A stretch of 64,000 bases of DNA from CAZAMP01 sp964486455 (GTDB lineage: Bacteria; Eisenbacteria; RBG-16-71-46; CAZAMP01), in assembly GCA_964486455.1 (NCBI GenBank), contig CAZAMP010000013.1, positions 26,584 through 90,583 on the forward strand, read 5' to 3'. Of the stretch, positions 9,714-18,648 are shown piece after piece. A program made the translations under genes and the position numbers. The notes under the pieces were generated by a model, which was given only the letters and a program-made list of their open reading frames with translations, was not told where the DNA came from and did not search any database. Every line of letters starts with the position of its first letter. Positions within the stretch are counted from its first letter, which is position 1.

Positions 9714-9807
9714 TGCTGCCCTCCCGAACCCGGCGCGCCAGGCGGGGACTATACTTGGAGGACAGCAAGCAGGACAAGGCCACAGCGGATCGTGCGTCGT
9801 GGGGCGA

Positions 9808-10179
9808 TCAGCTCGCTTTGGAGTGCCGATCCGGGCGGTCGAGCATCCTGAGAAGGAGGCGGCGGAACGGAGCGTACGCGCATTCCTGCGTGCATTCGGA
9901 GAGGTCATCGATCTCGACGCAGTGATGCTCACACTGCGCCGACCCCGCGAGAACGTCCGACTGGATCGGCTCATTGACAAGGGGTAGAAACGCGGACACC
10001 GGCACGGAGAACAGCGTGTCGCATTCCAGCCCCACGTGATTGAAGAAGTAACGGTTGTCGGTGAGATCGTCGCCGACGAACGACATGCCGCGTGGATGAA
10101 TCTCGGGATGGTCGAGAAAATCCGTTAATCGAAACGGACTGCCGCACATCGGGCAATGAATCGTCGTGGGCTCTGACAT
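9808..10179 (-). CDS. Small Cys-rich protein of unknown function
   Basis: This 123-residue protein starts with a CPMCG knuckle at residue ~9 and has further cysteines at about 53, 82, 86, 95 and 99, mostly in CxxxC-type spacing (QCEHHC, ECTQEC). The pattern suggests a zinc or metal-cluster fold. The end (RRLLLRMLDRPDRHS) is basic. It heads the leftward run with the phosphatase-superfamily and flippase-like genes, 94 bases upstream of the former. I do not recognise a named family. The paired cysteines and normal codon use support it as a real gene. Confidence 0.6.
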   Translation of the reverse strand: MSEPTTIHCPMCGSPFRLTDFLDHPEIHPRGMSFVGDDLTDNRYFFNHVGLECDTLFSVPVSAFLPLVNEPIQSDVLAGSAQCEHHCVEIDDLSECTQECAYAPFRRLLLRMLDRPDRHSKAS

Positions 10180-10271
10180 GGCGCGAACCTGACCCTCCCC
10201 AAGATCTCACAACACCGACAGATTCATTATCGCGCGTGTCGCCGATCTCTTGAGTGGCCGCGGCGCCCTTT

Positions 10272-10772
10272 TTACCCCGCCAGCCGTTCGAGCGCCTCTC
10301 CCGTCATGCGAAAGACCGTCCACTCATCCATGGCGACGGCTCCAAGGCCCTTGTAGAACTCGATGGAGGGCGTATTCCAGTCGAGCACCGCCCATTCGAG
10401 TCGCCGGCAGCCTCTGGCCCTCGCCTGTCTCGCGACGTAGACCAGGAGCGCCTTCCCGAACCCGCGGCCGCGGTACTCAGGCCGGACGTAGATATCCTCC
10501 AGGTACATTCCGGCGCGCCCGACGAACGTCGAGTAGTTGTGGAAGTAGAGCGCGTAGCCGATCGGGGCACCGTCGAGCTCGCCGATCACGACCTCCGCCG
10601 AAGGCCTTTCCCCGAATAGCGACTCGATGAGTGATTCCTCCGTGGCCACGACCTCATCGGAGAGCCGCTCGTACTCCGCCAGCTCCTTGATGAGCGTGAG
10701 GATGAGCGGCGCATCGGCTTCCGTCGTCGACCGGATCTCGAAGCCAGGGATTCCCGTTGCGTCCTTCGTCAT
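10272..10772 (-). CDS. GNAT family N-acetyltransferase, diamine acetyltransferase-like
   Basis: This 166-residue protein is a complete GNAT domain. Motif A is YVRPEYRGRGFGKALL near residue 100, giving the acetyl-CoA-binding Q/RxxGxG/A loop as RGRGFG. The segment EWAVLDWNTPSIEFYKGLGA is typical of the spermidine/thialysine acetyltransferase branch (SAT1/SAT2-like). The substrate is not proven. The gene overlaps the end of the upstream DUF1285-like gene by four bases (ATGA), so it is the second gene of a two-gene operon. Confidence 0.88.
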   Translation of the reverse strand: MTKDATGIPGFEIRSTTEADAPLILTLIKELAEYERLSDEVVATEESLIESLFGERPSAEVVIGELDGAPIGYALYFHNYSTFVGRAGMYLEDIYVRPEYRGRGFGKALLVYVARQARARGCRRLEWAVLDWNTPSIEFYKGLGAVAMDEWTVFRMTGEALERLAG

Positions 10773-11227
10773 CCTTCGTCCTTATCCAGTGTCACGCGTG
10801 CGTCCCCCAGTGTGAGCACGTAGTCGGCACCCTGCTTCTCCACGAGTTTGAGCAGCGCGAGCTGCGCCGCCCTGCCGAAGCGGGCGGCAAAGTGTCCGTC
10901 ACGCACCGCGCAGACGAGCATTTCATCCGATCGAATTCGGAGACTCTCGGGAACCAGCCCCTCGCGGCTTCCGTCCTGCAGGCGGAGCACGATGCCCGTG
11001 ACCTTCCCGGACCTCCGCTCGATATCGGCGCGCATCACGACGAACGGGGTGTCCTCGACGTGAAGTATGTTCTCTTCGCCCGCGCACATCGAGAGATAGG
11101 TGCCATCCGACCGCGGCTCGAGCTTCCTGAAGAACGTGCGGAGCACAGCGGGATCGGTGATGGCGGTCTTGGCGTGAGAGAGAACGCCGTCCCGGTCGAG
11201 GTGATACGTGTAGCGTCTAGCCCGCAC
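10769..11227 (-). CDS. DUF1285-like protein
   Basis: This 152-residue protein resembles the DUF1285 fold family: an early YHLDRDGVLSHAKTAITD, a middle YLSMCAGEENILHVEDTPFVV that matches the family's 'V-E-D-x-P-F-V' core, and a C-terminal VTLGDARVTL strand. No enzymatic residues are known for the family. It is the first gene of an operon with the GNAT gene (ATGA overlap). A 42-bp inverted-repeat element begins three bases upstream of its ATG, so its leader must carry or abut that structure. Confidence 0.6.
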   Translation of the reverse strand: MRARRYTYHLDRDGVLSHAKTAITDPAVLRTFFRKLEPRSDGTYLSMCAGEENILHVEDTPFVVMRADIERRSGKVTGIVLRLQDGSREGLVPESLRIRSDEMLVCAVRDGHFAARFGRAAQLALLKLVEKQGADYVLTLGDARVTLDKDEG

Positions 11228-11229
11228 GC

Positions 11230-11271
11230 CTCACCAGCTCCCTACTGCGGTCGCGAACGAGACCTGGTGAG
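11230..11271. repeat. Short palindromic element, core-less relative of the repeat at 63762
   Basis: The element is 42 bp, bounded by perfect 8-bp inverted ends CTCACCAG and CTGGTGAG. Its interior CTGCGGTCGCGAA and CGAGACCTGGTGAG match the two ends of the larger element near 63774-63932 (read on the other strand), but the roughly 115-bp centre is absent. It fills the gap between the DUF1285-like start and the end of the SGNH lipoprotein gene, and may fold into a hairpin in the RNA. Confidence 0.7.
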
Positions 11272-11287
11272 GTGTGTGGGCCAGGCA

Positions 11288-12766
11288 CTACGGAACCATG
11301 ACGGCCCGCGCGTCCACCGGAGGTACGCCCGCGCCGGTCTCGGCATTGATCACGTCGATCCAGGCGTTCGCGATCGCGGCGTACCCGACGCCGCTAGGAT
11401 GAATTCCATCGAGGCTGAAGAGCCCGCCGGTCAGATGACCATTTTCGAAGCCGACCCCTCCGAAGACGAGCCCACCGGCGGCAAACGACTCGAAGACAGC
11501 CCGCACGTCGACCACGGGCACGTCGCGCGCCGTGCACGTGTCGCCAATGGTCGCGTTGAAGGCGTCCACCGCGCCCTCGAGGAGGAGAAACTCGGCGGTC
11601 GTCAGCGTGGCCGACGCGGGTAGCATTTCTCCGTGGCGGGGATATTCGATCGGAAGCGCCGCTGTCGCTTCTTCTTCGCTCAGGCCCTGCTCGTCCATGA
11701 TCCGCCTGATGAGGACGACGTCGGGCAGCCCCACGCCTTCCTGCATGAGCTCCAATGCGCTCAAGAGAACGATCGTCTCGTCATCGAGCTCGGTGGCGCC
11801 GGCCTGCAAGTCACTCTCGGCCGTGCCTTCCTCGCCCAACCATGCGATCCGTCCGCCACTGACGGGATGGGCGACCGGTTCGAAGTACGGATCGATGACG
11901 TACCCGGGCAGCGCCGTGAAGAACGGCATCGTCGCAAGCGACGGCAAATTCGCGGCAATCACGACTGCCTCCGTCTCGTCCAGAAGCGTGTCGAGGATCT
12001 GCGAGAGCCATCCGCCAAAGACGGTGGCGTCGTACGGAAGCGCGTTCGGATCGCCCACGATCGCGGCGTCCATGATCTCCGCGAGACCCACCCACAGCGT
12101 CACGAGCTTCGGACCCAGCGTGATCGCCTGCCCGACGGCCGTGAGCGAATCGGCGAACTGCGTCCCGTCAAGACCGAGCCGGAGCACGGTGTTGAAGAAC
12201 AGGTTGGGACGCCCGTTATCACAGGCCCAGCAGGTCGTCGAGTCGATCGCCACCGCGAGGTCGTAGGCGTACGCACGCGGAATCCCCAGGTTGCGGAACG
12301 GGACGAAGTGCTCCCGCTTGATCTCGAAGGAGTGATGCATCGAGTCGCGAAACGCCGGCGTCGCGAGCAACGGGTTCTCCCATTCCGCGCGGACGATCTC
12401 CGGCGGAGAGAGGCTCACGAGGGCGAGATAGCCGGCGGCGGTCACTCGATCCCCGCTGTTGAAGCCGGGATTCGCGACGAGCGGCTGAACCATCGCGCCC
12501 GATGGATCGCTCAGCATCTGAAAGGCGGAGGAGAGCTGCGCGGGATAGCTGTCGAGCTGCAACCGCTTGGACAACGCGCCCGACTGCACGCCGGCCGTGA
12601 AACCGTCACCGAGGGCGATATAGTCCTTCACGAACGATTTCGGAACGGACCTTTCGATGGGTGCCAGGCCGGGTTCGCAACCGGCGATCCCGAGCGCAAC
12701 GACGAGCACACCGAAGAGCGCGACGCCGCTCCACCGCCCGCGGGCCTTCTGATGCCATCCCACCAT
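11288..12766 (-). CDS. SGNH/GDSL-type hydrolase lipoprotein
   Basis: The 492-residue precursor has a lipoprotein signal peptide: basic start, hydrophobic stretch and lipobox GIAGC near residue 30. The GDSL block reads YIALGDGFTAG (Gly-Asp-Gly in place of GDS, so the usual serine position is Gly), and the C-terminal catalytic pair is in SLDGIHPSGVGYAAIAN. Loss of the canonical serine may mean altered or no hydrolysis. The gene follows the FadL-type porin by 14 bases in an acyl-CoA ligase/FadL/SGNH operon. This fits extracellular release or handling of fatty acids before uptake, which is inference from context. Confidence 0.82.
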   Translation of the reverse strand: MVGWHQKARGRWSGVALFGVLVVALGIAGCEPGLAPIERSVPKSFVKDYIALGDGFTAGVQSGALSKRLQLDSYPAQLSSAFQMLSDPSGAMVQPLVANPGFNSGDRVTAAGYLALVSLSPPEIVRAEWENPLLATPAFRDSMHHSFEIKREHFVPFRNLGIPRAYAYDLAVAIDSTTCWACDNGRPNLFFNTVLRLGLDGTQFADSLTAVGQAITLGPKLVTLWVGLAEIMDAAIVGDPNALPYDATVFGGWLSQILDTLLDETEAVVIAANLPSLATMPFFTALPGYVIDPYFEPVAHPVSGGRIAWLGEEGTAESDLQAGATELDDETIVLLSALELMQEGVGLPDVVLIRRIMDEQGLSEEEATAALPIEYPRHGEMLPASATLTTAEFLLLEGAVDAFNATIGDTCTARDVPVVDVRAVFESFAAGGLVFGGVGFENGHLTGGLFSLDGIHPSGVGYAAIANAWIDVINAETGAGVPPVDARAVMVP

Positions 12767-12780
12767 GTTCTGTTCCTCGG

Positions 12781-14067
12781 CTAGAAGTCGTGACCGACGC
12801 TCACGCCGAAGAGCCAGGCCATGGCGTCGTATCGTCCGTTGAAGTTCTCGACGTTGTCACTCACGTCGGTCTCGGAGAAGAAGACAAGCTGTTCGTGAAT
12901 GTCGAGCCGCCATCGCTCGTAAGCGTATCCGATCCCCGCCGTGATCCCGAATCGATCCGCGTCGGGAAGAAACGGTCCGATCGCGAGCGTCGGGGCCGGT
13001 GTCGGCTCGTAGAGTCCGCCCAGTCGCACCGCGAGCCGCTCCCCCGCGGGAACCGACAGACCGCCCCGGAAACTGACGACGTCCTCGTAGCGACGCTCGT
13101 AGACTCGCGACAGCGCGGTATCTTCGAACTCGAAATCCAGAACATCGAACACCGACCAGCGTGTCAGCTCGACGTCCGCCGCTGCCAGCCAACCATCGGC
13201 GATGTTCCACGCGACGCCGAGCGTGGCAACGGCCGGAAACGGCAGGTTCAGCGACGCGCGCTGGGCATCGGGCAGCCGATCACGTAGACCGTCATCGAGA
13301 TCGCCGCTACCCGTCCCGATGAAATCGAATTCAGCGTCGCCCTCGAGGCTGTTGTCGAGCCCGTGTCGATACGAGAGCCCGATGTGAAAGGCCGACCAAT
13401 CGATCAGCAGGCCGGCGTTGAACGTCACGCCCAGGCTCGGGTCCATCACGACGGTCATCTTGGCCAGATCCGCCACCGCCGTTCTCGCGTCGATCTGAAT
13501 TGTCGTGGGCTCGTAGCGGACGAAACGGGCGTCGGTGAACACCACGTCGAGTCCGATCCCCGCGGACAGGCCCGGCGTGACTTCCATCGCAACCGTCGGG
13601 TTCAGGTAGAGCCCGCTCATCTCCGCCGTGGCCATCACGTAGCGACCGGTGAACGCTTCACGGCGCTGCCAGTCTGTCCGCCATGAGAACGGAACGTACA
13701 TGCCGATCCCGCCAACGACGTAGTCACTCAGATGAAACGTCGCGAAGGCATGCGGATCAAAGTGAATGTCGTTCGGCGACTTTTCCTTGATTCCGTAGCC
13801 GGGATACGGCGGTGCCCCGGTGAACTCGAGCCGTTGGACGTGGCCGGCCGCGCCGATCAAAACATGATTGCCTTGTAGCCTCGCGATTCCGGCCGGGTTG
13901 GCGAAGATGGCGGAAGCGTCGTCCGCCACGGCGGCGAAGGCTCCGCCCATCCCCAACGCACCGCTACCCGCAGCGCGCTGCCCGAAGGCGGCAGATTGGG
14001 CGTCCGCTTGACTCGTGATGATTCCGAGGGCTGCCAGAGCGGCCAGGACACCGAGCAGTCTCCTCAT
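12781..14067 (-). CDS. FadL/OmpP1/TodX-type outer membrane hydrophobic-compound channel
   Basis: The 428-residue precursor has a signal peptide ending ADAQS. Directly after it comes the FadL N-terminal hatch motif: AAGSGALGMGGAFAAVADDASAIFANPAGIARL closely follows the family's N-terminal plug (NPAG box). The rest alternates amphipathic strands and ends in aromatic GVSVGHDF, as barrels do. Members import long-chain fatty acids or aromatic hydrocarbons. The start is the ATG with GAGGAG seven bases upstream. It lies 19 bases after the acyl-CoA ligase gene and 14 before the SGNH lipoprotein, so uptake and CoA activation are encoded together. Confidence 0.9.
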   Translation of the reverse strand: MRRLLGVLAALAALGIITSQADAQSAAFGQRAAGSGALGMGGAFAAVADDASAIFANPAGIARLQGNHVLIGAAGHVQRLEFTGAPPYPGYGIKEKSPNDIHFDPHAFATFHLSDYVVGGIGMYVPFSWRTDWQRREAFTGRYVMATAEMSGLYLNPTVAMEVTPGLSAGIGLDVVFTDARFVRYEPTTIQIDARTAVADLAKMTVVMDPSLGVTFNAGLLIDWSAFHIGLSYRHGLDNSLEGDAEFDFIGTGSGDLDDGLRDRLPDAQRASLNLPFPAVATLGVAWNIADGWLAAADVELTRWSVFDVLDFEFEDTALSRVYERRYEDVVSFRGGLSVPAGERLAVRLGGLYEPTPAPTLAIGPFLPDADRFGITAGIGYAYERWRLDIHEQLVFFSETDVSDNVENFNGRYDAMAWLFGVSVGHDF

Positions 14068-14086
14068 GGTGTTTCTCCTCGTCGTC

Positions 14087-15877
14087 TTACTCGGCGTAGA
14101 GCGCATCAATGAGATCCGCGTGGCGCTCCTCGATGATTCGACGCTTCACCTTGAGCGTCGGCGTGAGTGCGCCGTCGGGAATGGTCCATTCTTCCGATAG
14201 CACCACAAACTTCTTGATCGTCTCGTAGTTGGCGAGATCATCGTTCACCGCGGCGACTTCGCTATCGTACAACGATTTCACGGCGGCGTGTGTCACGAGT
14301 TCCGCAAAGTTCTCGAACGTGATGCCTTCGGCCTTGGCCGTTGCCTCCAACACAATGAAATCAGGCACGATGATCGCCGACAGGAACCGTCGGCCGTCCC
14401 CGATCAGCATGGCCTCACCGACGAAACGACTGCGCTTGAGCGCTTGCTCGATCGGCAGCGGGGCCACGTTCTTCCCGGCCGCCGTGACGAAGAGGTCTTT
14501 CTTGCGATCGGTGATGAAGAGGTAGCCATCTTCGTCGATGTGGCCGATGTCCCCGGTGCAAAACCAGTCGCTCCGGAAGACCGCGGCGGTCTCGTCATCC
14601 TTGTTGTAGTAACCGCTCATGACGTTCGGTCCGCGGGTCAGAATCTCGCCGTCGGCGGCGATCTTGACCTCCACGCCGGGGATCGGTTTGCCGACGCTCC
14701 CGATCCGACAGTGTGTTTGCGTGTTGGCCGTGATCACGGGCGACGTCTCCGTGAGGCCGTATCCTTCGAAGATCGGGATGCCGACGCCGTGGAAGAAGAG
14801 ATTGATGTCCGGCCGGAGCGCGGCCCCGCCGGAGACGAAGAAACGCGCTCGCCCTCCGATCCGCGCTTTGAGCTTTCGAAACACCAAAGCCCCGGCGAGA
14901 TTGCGCTTGAACTGAAGGGATCGGGAGATCGGGAGGTCGGCGTGCTGTCGCTCGGCCACCTCGCATCCGACGCTCTCCGCCCAGCGGAAAAGCTTCTTCC
15001 GAAGCGGCGGGGCCTGCTCGATGGCATCCATCACCCGCGCATGAAACTTCTCGAAGAACCTCGGGACCCCGATGAGGATCGTCGGGCGAATAGTGAGCGC
15101 GTCTTCCGCGACCGTTTCGATCGCCCGCGCGTAGGCAATAGAGACCCCCTGGTACAGCATCGTGTAGTAGCCGGCCATCCGCTCGAAGACGTGGCTGAGC
15201 GGCAGGAACGAGAGGCAGGCGTCTTGCCCGGTGATGTCGAAGATGTCGAGCGCGGCGCGCACGTTCGACACAATGTTCGAGTGGGAAAGCATGACGCCCT
15301 TCGGGCGCCCCGTCGTGCCGGATGTGTAGATGATCGTCGCGAGATCTTCCGGCTTCGTCGGATGAATGGTTTCGAGCGGCGGCACCCCATTGGCGGCCAG
15401 CTTCTCCCGTCCGCTCGCCATCAGATCACCCATGGAGACCAGCGCGGGATTGGCGGCCTCGAACTCATCGAACACGACGATGGCGCCGATGTCCTTGAGC
15501 AGCGCTCCGATCTCCAAGACCTTCTCCGCTTGCTCCCCGGATGACGTGAAGATCCACTTGGCCCCGGAGTCCTCTAGAATCTCCCCGACCTGCGCCGCCG
15601 TGAGTGTGGGGTAGATCGGAACGACGACGCCGCCTCGCGCCAGGGAAGCCATGTCGGCAACCGCCCAGAAGTAACGGTTTTCGGCGAGAAGGGCGACCCG
15701 ATCGCCCGGCTCGAAGCCCCGCTCGACGAGGGCTTCTCCGACGGCGGCGACATCCTCGGCATAGGTGTCGGCCGAAACATCGACCCACCGATCCTCGCGA
15801 TACTCCCGAAACGCATTCGGCCGTTTGTGCGTCTCGACCGCCATTCGAAACAGATCACACAAGGTTTCTTCCAGCAT
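14087..15877 (-). CDS. Long-chain acyl-CoA ligase (AMP-forming), FadD15-like
   Basis: This 596-residue ANL-superfamily enzyme has the P-loop IIYTSGTTGRPKGVMLSH near residue 180, the A5 motif GYGLTETSPV near 375, DWFCTGDIG near 435 and DRKKDLFVTAAGKNVAP with the hinge Lys region near 460. The C-terminal A10 Lys lies within TLKVKRR. It activates fatty acids to acyl-CoA via acyl-AMP in the cytoplasm. GGAGG sits seven bases before the start. It heads the operon with the FadL-type porin and the SGNH lipoprotein. Confidence 0.92.
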   Translation of the reverse strand: MLEETLCDLFRMAVETHKRPNAFREYREDRWVDVSADTYAEDVAAVGEALVERGFEPGDRVALLAENRYFWAVADMASLARGGVVVPIYPTLTAAQVGEILEDSGAKWIFTSSGEQAEKVLEIGALLKDIGAIVVFDEFEAANPALVSMGDLMASGREKLAANGVPPLETIHPTKPEDLATIIYTSGTTGRPKGVMLSHSNIVSNVRAALDIFDITGQDACLSFLPLSHVFERMAGYYTMLYQGVSIAYARAIETVAEDALTIRPTILIGVPRFFEKFHARVMDAIEQAPPLRKKLFRWAESVGCEVAERQHADLPISRSLQFKRNLAGALVFRKLKARIGGRARFFVSGGAALRPDINLFFHGVGIPIFEGYGLTETSPVITANTQTHCRIGSVGKPIPGVEVKIAADGEILTRGPNVMSGYYNKDDETAAVFRSDWFCTGDIGHIDEDGYLFITDRKKDLFVTAAGKNVAPLPIEQALKRSRFVGEAMLIGDGRRFLSAIIVPDFIVLEATAKAEGITFENFAELVTHAAVKSLYDSEVAAVNDDLANYETIKKFVVLSEEWTIPDGALTPTLKVKRRIIEERHADLIDALYAE

Positions 15878-16260
15878 GGGACAACCTCCGTGACGACCGG
15901 TAACGCAGGATTTAGAAAAGACCTAGCAGCCAAGGGGAACGGACGCAACGCCGTTTTTGGCGATAACCGATCCGACCCTCCCGGCAAACGCCATCACCCC
16001 ACAAGCGCTGCAAACAATCGACTTCTGGTTACGGACATCCGCTGATTGAATAGGATTCAGACTATTCGTGGATTGGAGGCTGATTTCGGCATTTCTGGTC
16101 AGATTTGTCGATGTTGAGGTCAGACCGATGACCCGGAATCGCCTGCCCCCGCACCATAAAAAGTGGTATACTTGCTCTAACAGCCAGGCTTAGGACTCAT
16201 CCTCCGAGGCGATCTCGCCGGCAGCCCAACCATCTGACTCGTTCAGGGAGATAAACCGCC
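15878..16260. other. Intergenic region between divergent operons, with a weak -10 box
   Basis: This is a 383-bp spacer between the acyl-CoA ligase operon (left) and the TPR gene (right). TATACT at 16168 could serve as a -10 box for the TPR gene, but no good -35 hexamer is present at the right spacing. GGGAG lies before the ATG at 16261. No other structure or small gene was found. Confidence 0.3.
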
Positions 16261-17799
16261 ATGTCTCTTCACCGAGCACTTGACCCCAACTATTCCCGGC
16301 GTCAGCTTCGCTCAGAGATGGTGTCCATCGAGAGTGAACTGGGCATTCACGGCCGAATTCCGCACTCTTTCGACACGGATGCCCTGCTGAGATACTCCAT
16401 CAAGCTGGCGTCGCGACGCGACGTCAAACGCAACACTGACCTCTCGCGTGACCTTCTCGCGCGCGCCGGAATCGCGCACGGCCTGTGCGGCGACGACGCA
16501 ACCAGTTTGGAGCTGTTCGAGAAGGGACTTCGCATCAGTCGCGGCAACCAGAAGAAGGCCCTGTTCTACTATTTGAAGGGTTTTCAGTATCACCACCGCC
16601 GCGGCGAAGCGGCCAAGGCCAAGGAGGAGCTGGTCAAGGCATACAAGCTCTCCGAGCGCAGCCGACGACTGCGGACGGAGATCCTCCTCGCCCTGGGAAC
16701 GACCGAAATGCGGCTCGGGTGTCTTTTAAGCGCAAAACAGAGCATTCGGGCGGCAAACGACCTTCACGTGCGCGACCTGGTGCCGCACGGTCTCATGCGA
16801 CTGAGCGTCGCGTTCATGCGCGACGGAGATTATGAGACCGCTGCGCAGCTCAATCGGCGCAGCTTCAGTCTATTTCGGCGGGGAGGCGACTGGTTGGGTA
16901 TGAAGATCGCGGACGCCAACCTCGCGCTGCTTCTTCTCCAGCAGGATGACCCGGTCTCCGCGCGCGAGGCGTTGGAGCGGGCGATCGAGGAAGGTGTCCG
17001 TGTTCTGGACATCCCGCGCCTGGGTCGTGACTACAACAACATGGCAATCGCCTGCCAGCGGATGAACGATCAGGAAGCCGCGCGAAGCGCCTTGATCGAG
17101 GCGATCCGGTATCACTCCGCCGCCGGCATGATGGGGCTTCTCGCGGGGAACTACCGAAACCTCGGCCTCTGCCTCGCGGAGCTCGGCGAGATCGAGGCGG
17201 GACTCGCGGCGCTGGAATACGGTGCCCGGCTCGCTTACGAGCTCGGAATGCCGAATCACGAGTTCGAGATTCTCGCCGATCTTCTGACGGTCTGCATGAA
17301 ACACCGCACGCGGCTGGGCGTCATTCCTCAGCTGCTCAGCCGCTGCCAGGAGATCATGGACATCGCATCCGATCGGCTGTCACGCGATTCCCTCCTGCAA
17401 TTCGGTAACGCGATGCAGGAAATCCTGCACGAACAACAGATCGTGACGCCCGAAAAGGTCATCGTGCCTTCGAAGGTGCCCGACGTTTCCACCGCCGAAG
17501 GACGAACGACGCTCGCGCGAATGATCCCGCAGCAAGAAAGCTGCAACTTCGAGGATCTGCTCAAGCGGCGACTCGGTAACGGCATCCCGGGACGACTCGT
17601 TCCGCGGGTCGACGATCTCCGGCAGTTCCTGATGATGTTCGCCGGCGACTTCTTCAAGAGCGCGAACTATACGGGTGAGTTCGGGATGACGCAGGAGCGG
17701 GCGAAACGCCACTTCCGCTGGATGTGCACCGAGGGCGTCCTAGAGCGGTTCGGCTCACGCAAGGCGTCACGATACGCGCTGGCGTTTCACAGGAACTGA
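16261..17799 (+). CDS. TPR protein with C-terminal winged-helix-like domain
   Basis: The 512-residue soluble protein is built almost wholly of TPR-like helical pairs from ~60 to ~370, for example DATSLELFEKGLRISRGNQ, YETAAQLNRRSFSLFRR and EIEAGLAALEYGARLAYELG. The last ~75 residues (FLMMFAGDFFKSANYTG to the end) look like a winged helix-turn-helix: TQERAKRHFRWMCTEGVLERFG has the spacing of a recognition helix and wing. The layout recalls peptide- or protein-sensing regulators, but no DNA target is visible. It stands alone, transcribed away from the acyl-CoA operon. Confidence 0.6.
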   Translation: MSLHRALDPNYSRRQLRSEMVSIESELGIHGRIPHSFDTDALLRYSIKLASRRDVKRNTDLSRDLLARAGIAHGLCGDDATSLELFEKGLRISRGNQKKALFYYLKGFQYHHRRGEAAKAKEELVKAYKLSERSRRLRTEILLALGTTEMRLGCLLSAKQSIRAANDLHVRDLVPHGLMRLSVAFMRDGDYETAAQLNRRSFSLFRRGGDWLGMKIADANLALLLLQQDDPVSAREALERAIEEGVRVLDIPRLGRDYNNMAIACQRMNDQEAARSALIEAIRYHSAAGMMGLLAGNYRNLGLCLAELGEIEAGLAALEYGARLAYELGMPNHEFEILADLLTVCMKHRTRLGVIPQLLSRCQEIMDIASDRLSRDSLLQFGNAMQEILHEQQIVTPEKVIVPSKVPDVSTAEGRTTLARMIPQQESCNFEDLLKRRLGNGIPGRLVPRVDDLRQFLMMFAGDFFKSANYTGEFGMTQERAKRHFRWMCTEGVLERFGSRKASRYALAFHRN

Positions 17800-17829
17800 T
17801 GTCGAGTAGCTGATGTCGAGTCGCGGCGA

Positions 17830-18180
17830 TTAGTCGTCGTGCGGCTGGATCTCCCCTCCACACTCGCCGTACGTGTAGGCGATGTGGACAAACCCGCCTT
17901 CCGAGAACTTCGTCTTCGATCCGTAGACGGTCGTGGACTCGGTGACGAGATTCCACGAGCCATCGTAGTAATAGACCTCAGTGTTGCGATCGATCTTCGT
18001 GATGGTGAGTTCGACAGTGAGTGGGGTCGAGCTCGCCGATTCGAAAAACTCTTCATACTCCCAACTGCCGACAATGGAATTGGTGTGGTCGACACCCGGG
18101 CATGACGCCCCAACGAACCCTGCCAGGACAAAGGTGACAGCGACTGCAACGATCACGAATAGCGTGGCAGCTCGTCGCAT
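17830..18180 (-). CDS. Small secreted protein, possible lipoprotein
   Basis: The 116-residue precursor has a strong signal sequence (FVIVAVAVTFVLAGFVGASC), where the Cys could be a lipidation site. The mature part GSWEYEEFFESAS and TPLTVELTITKIDRNT is rich in alternating strands, like small lipocalin-type or META/DUF-type 'GSW' proteins. AGGAGG lies nine bases before the ATG at 18180. It is convergent with the TPR gene. Function unknown. Confidence 0.65.
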   Translation of the reverse strand: MRRAATLFVIVAVAVTFVLAGFVGASCPGVDHTNSIVGSWEYEEFFESASSTPLTVELTITKIDRNTEVYYYDGSWNLVTESTTVYGSKTKFSEGGFVHIAYTYGECGGEIQPHDD

Positions 18181-18592
18181 GGTCAAGAACCTCCTCTCCG
18201 TCCGCAAGGCGTGCCCCAAGGTGCTGGGACAACGAATCTTCTCCCCATCGCCGCGCGATCTTACTCGACGCGGTTGACCGAGACGACGATCTTCTGAGAT
18301 CTCTCGCACGCGCGGGCCGAGCGGAAGCGCAACACATTGTCCAAAAATGTATTACAGGGGACTTCCAGAATCGCTATCTACTGACCTATCTCGATTGTTT
18401 TCGAACAGACCCGGTCAAATGGCAGTCGTCAGTCGCATGCGGGTTCCCACCTATGGTAAAAACTCACACAGATAGACGTCCCAGAACGCCCGCGGGGAGC
18501 GCGGGGGAAGAGTTAGAGAGTATTCGTCCGTGTAAGACGTTTATACCAAATAGCTTCCTCGACACCCGAGAAGTGTGCGGATTGTGGCGTTT
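18181..18592. other. Gene-free stretch upstream of the Omp85/NtrYX operon
   Basis: There are about 410 bases with no convincing reading frame. A short A/T-rich patch at 18335-18360 could hold a promoter for either side. The downstream end contains the sigma54-like element listed next. Nothing else recognisable was seen. Confidence 0.4.
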
Positions 18593-18608
18593 GGGAACGG
18601 TTGTTGCG
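18593..18608 (+). promoter_or_regulatory. Candidate sigma54 (-24/-12) promoter of the Omp85/NtrYX operon
   Basis: GGGAACGGTTGTTGCG carries GG at -24, AACG after it and a perfect TTGC at -12, with the exact ten-base GG-to-GC gap; only the first T and the C after GG deviate. The predicted transcript would start near 18619, about 20 bases before AGGAGG and 30 before the GTG at 18649. NtrX, encoded in the operon, is a sigma54 activator, so self-control is plausible. Confidence 0.45.
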
Positions 18609-18648
18609 TCTGTGCCGCAATGGGTGTCCACTCACGCGAGGAGGCATA

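Noticed and set aside
17797..17826. Two copies of CTGATGTCGAGT just after the TPR gene stop
   Set aside because: A short local duplication in an intergenic spacer with no further copies or structure seen; no function can be supported.
18203..18218. Sigma54-like TGGGGCACGCCTTGCG on the minus strand before the small lipoprotein gene
   Set aside because: The predicted transcript would begin inside the AGGAGG ribosome site at 18190-18195, and two consensus bases are wrong, so it is unlikely to be used.
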